Of a DNA stretch of 64,000 bases, positions 61,613 through 64,000 are shown piece by piece. The stretch is taken from NCBI GenBank assembly GCA_013115135.1, contig JABANP010000042.1, forward strand, positions 159,227-223,226. Reading direction: 5' to 3'. Below the pieces are notes generated by a model. It made no database searches, was not told where the DNA came from, and was given only the letters and a program-made list of their open reading frames with translations. Within the stretch, counting starts at the first letter, position 1. Each line of letters begins with the position of its first letter. The stretch comes from Perkinsus olseni (taxonomy: Eukaryota > Perkinsozoa > Perkinsida > Perkinsidae). The position numbers were made by a program, and so were the translations under genes.

Positions 61613-64000
61613 ATGACCTTCTACCGCGGCGACAGGTCGGCGTCGAGTTGGGCCCGCAGCAATGAGCGCATGGGCCCTCCTCCGTCAGGCCGGAGAGATT
61701 CCATTCCGTCTGGGCCAGGAGGGCGAGGCCTGCCCGGCGAAGGAGATCCTGATGTTTACGAGATTAAGATTCTAGTTCCCGACGCGGAGACCAGGAAGAT
61801 CATTGGTTATAAGGGGGAAACAGTCGACAGATTGGAGAGTCATAACCGAATAAAGATCGTATCTGCAGCCAGCGGGAACTTCTTTCCGGGCAGTCAGAAG
61901 CAAGAGCGTAAGCGAAAGGCCGTGGGATCGATTCCGGGCGACAGCAAAGATCAATTTAGTGCTTGGAGCAAGTCGATTATTATGAAAGGGATTGAGTGCT
62001 CGCTTGTTACAGGAGCTGTTCGGCTGATCGGGCGATATCGTGACGTACTACGAGGTCTCACGCAGATAGTGGAGATGACTGAGGATCCAAACGACCCGCA
62101 GATTTACGTAGTGGCTCGAGCGACCGAGGGGGCGACTGCCGGATGGTGATGAGAACGCGAATGCTAGAGCTAGATTATTGCGACAAGCTGCTGCTGATAT
62201 TATTATCACCATTATTACCCGGCCATACTCGGATGGTGTCGTTGTGGTTGCTGCTCCTCAGTTTGTGGTGCCCCGACGGTGCGTTCCGGCTATAATAGGG
62301 ACTAAGGGAGCTAGAGTACGCGACATCAATGATCGCTTTGATACGAAGATTGAGGTGGGCAGCGGCCATCACCACCGCCAGCGAGGATGTAGCGTATTTC
62401 GTGGCGCAGTGAAGATGTTTCAGGTGTTCACTGATCAAGAGTATCGCTGTGCTTTCGCTACTGATGAGAGTGTTGCCAAATGCGCCCTTTGGAAGGAGCG
62501 TATGCCTCTCAGTAATACCCCGTGGTCAGCGACAAAGTTGCTTTGCAAGTTCTCTGGATTCCTTAGATTCCCGACTGGGTAAGCACGAGAAAGTATCGGG
62601 GGCGGCCATGGAGGCCGTACACGCCATGGTCCACGCTCACTACGGTAGCACTCTCTCCTCAGTGTAGGGTGCCTTACTACCTCTTCCTCACTCAGACAGC
62701 GGGCCGTTCAGCTACAATCAGCGTGTTAACTATGAGGCCTCAGGGCAGCGGGAGGCTCCGTATCGATCCGGGAGAGGAGAGCCATCGCGAGGAACCCCGC
62801 CACCGTCTAAGGGCGGCTATGGAGGAGGGCACTCTGCATCATAGTGAGCTTATGATGTTGAGATTCTTTGATGTTTCCACCTGCGTTCTGTCAGTAACCA
62901 AGGATACTCTTCCTCGTCATACTCGGCTGCCCATAGCCCATCATCATCCTGGAATTGGAACAAGCCCGAGAGCTCATACGACAGCTGGCGGCGTCGGGGA
63001 GGGGGCAATCCCTGGGACACGTGGTCCGAGGAGTACAGTCATCGGGAGTCGCCGGCGGCCCATCAGCGAGATGGTAGTAGTCGTCGGACCGAATCATCCG
63101 CACGTCATGGGAGGACGTCGCAGTGGGAGGCTTCGGAGGAGGAACGTAGTACGGGATATGCGTGTACTGGTTAAACCATGGGCTCGGGGAGGGCTACCTT
63201 CCAGAGGCTGTGTATCAGGTACCATTCGGGAACACATGAAATTCCGGTCGAACAAGCCTGTTGGCCAAACTCTAGCAGTAGCAGCCAAGGTGGTGAAGGA
63301 TAATGCAAGCGTAAGTCATTGCCTGCTTCTCTGTTCGGGACCTTCTCTGTCCCGTAGATGATGCCCCTACAAAGTACAATAGTCATCCCTGACGTCCCGG
63401 GTCATGCAGCAGCTCTCATCATTGGAGGCCAAGGGACTATGGTAGGGCCGGAATCCACTGCTACTAGATTGGTGGTGATTCGCTGTTGACTCAGATTCGG
63501 GAGTTGAAAGACTCTAGCGGTGCCAATGTGGTTGTCAAGGATCGAGGGGTAGGGAGTGACCTCGCCGTTGCTGCTTCACTGGCTGCCTTCAGGATGGTCG
63601 TCGTAACGTACTAATATCTGGTCATCTATCGGCAGTACACGGGGCGATGCTGGCTGTTTGTGAGCTTATACGTTTGGCTGAGGACAGGCGGAGTGTAAGT
63701 CTCCCTGGCTGGTTGCAACAGGTCAACGTCCTCTTTTGTAGGCAGGAGGAGGCATCTCACAGCGAGGCGGAGTACGCAGCCTTGTGGCGAAAATGGTAGG
63801 GCTGTGAGAGGGATGTAATCGCGTTAACATTGGATTCAGCTCGCATCCAATCAGCCGAGCCGAAGAGAGGCGGAGGAAAGGAGGGAAAGTGTGGCTGAGG
63901 GGCCCGTGGAGAGAAGTACTATGATTATCGGAAAGTGTGGTATGGAGATCGATCTAGTAGGTGAAGAAGGTCAACCGTCAAAGCGCGCTCGAATATCGGT
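61613..64000 (+). CDS. Multi-KH-domain RNA-binding protein (3' partial)
   Basis: ATG 61613 begins MTFYRGDRSASSWARSNERM. KH1 reads YEIKILVPDAETRKIIGYKG (about 61759-61818), with its C-terminal helix after an intron (RYRDVLRGLTQIVEMTED). KH2 reads FVVPRRCVPAIIGTKGARVR (about 62262-62320). KH3 reads STIVIPDVPGHAAALIIGGQ (about 63376-63435), then IRELKDSSGANVVVKDRG and RNVLISGHLSAVHGAMLA. Each has the IIGxxG GXXG loop. A five-G run at 62128-62132 breaks the frame between KH1 and the DENANARARLLRQAAADII segment; four G would restore it. An Arg/Gly/Ser-rich region lies between KH2 and KH3. At the right edge a frame with STMIIGKCGMEIDLVGEEGQ and a basic KRAR tail runs to base 64000, probably the same gene. 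Likely binds single-stranded RNA; targets unknown. Confidence 0.75.

Overview
The window looks like nuclear DNA of an alveolate protist, most probably a Perkinsus-type perkinsozoan. The evidence is gene style rather than a marker gene. Genes are packed tightly on both strands and cut by many short (about 35-60 nt) GT-AG introns. The predicted proteins are eukaryotic: a CHD remodeller, a kinesin, RIC1, an SH3BP5-like protein, DNA polymerase alpha subunit B and DAD1. Species-level assignment is inference. The standard genetic code fits all recognisable exons.

Layout. 1-2278 (+) is the 3' part of a MOT1-family molybdate transporter. 2432-4505 (+) is an unrecognised coiled-coil, lysine-rich protein. 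4671-13193 (+) is a very large CHD1-like chromatin remodeller with a bromodomain between its chromodomain segments. 13619-15802 (+) is a DnaJ/Hsp40. 15954-18562 (+) is an unrecognised gene that may be N-myristoylated. 18.9-27.1 kb is an accessory, gene-poor block: three tandem copies of a small secreted cysteine-rich protein gene, a relic of another copy, and a minus-strand pepsin-like aspartic protease with a 153-bp internal duplication. 27.1-35.2 kb reads on the minus strand: a kinesin, an SH3BP5-like protein (RAB11 GEF family) and two tandem paralogues of a lineage-specific secreted protein. 36.4-40.6 kb (+) is RIC1 (RAB6 GEF subunit).

41.4-57.0 kb (+) is a tandem duplication of an unusual gene. 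About ten or more membrane segments are joined by in-phase exons to a GT28 / sterol-type glycosyltransferase and a C-terminal membrane segment. Identity between the two copies is mosaic, which suggests gene conversion, and copy A carries several frame disruptions. 57.4-64.0 kb (+) returns to housekeeping genes: a Vms1/ANKZF1-type release factor, DNA polymerase alpha subunit B, DAD1/OST2 (all five exons resolve to exactly 113 aa) and a multi-KH RNA-binding protein that runs off the end.

Two window-wide patterns stand out. First, several genes have single-base frame disruptions, nearly all one extra base in a short homopolymer or at an AGG-pyrimidine tetranucleotide. Sequencing or assembly error is the simplest explanation, but the bias deserves checking. 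Second, at least seven introns or spacers hold short tRNA-like variable-loop/T-arm (box B) sequences, suggesting a tRNA-derived dispersed element. Exon boundaries were inferred by eye from splice signals and family conservation, so coordinates of multi-exon genes are outer limits.
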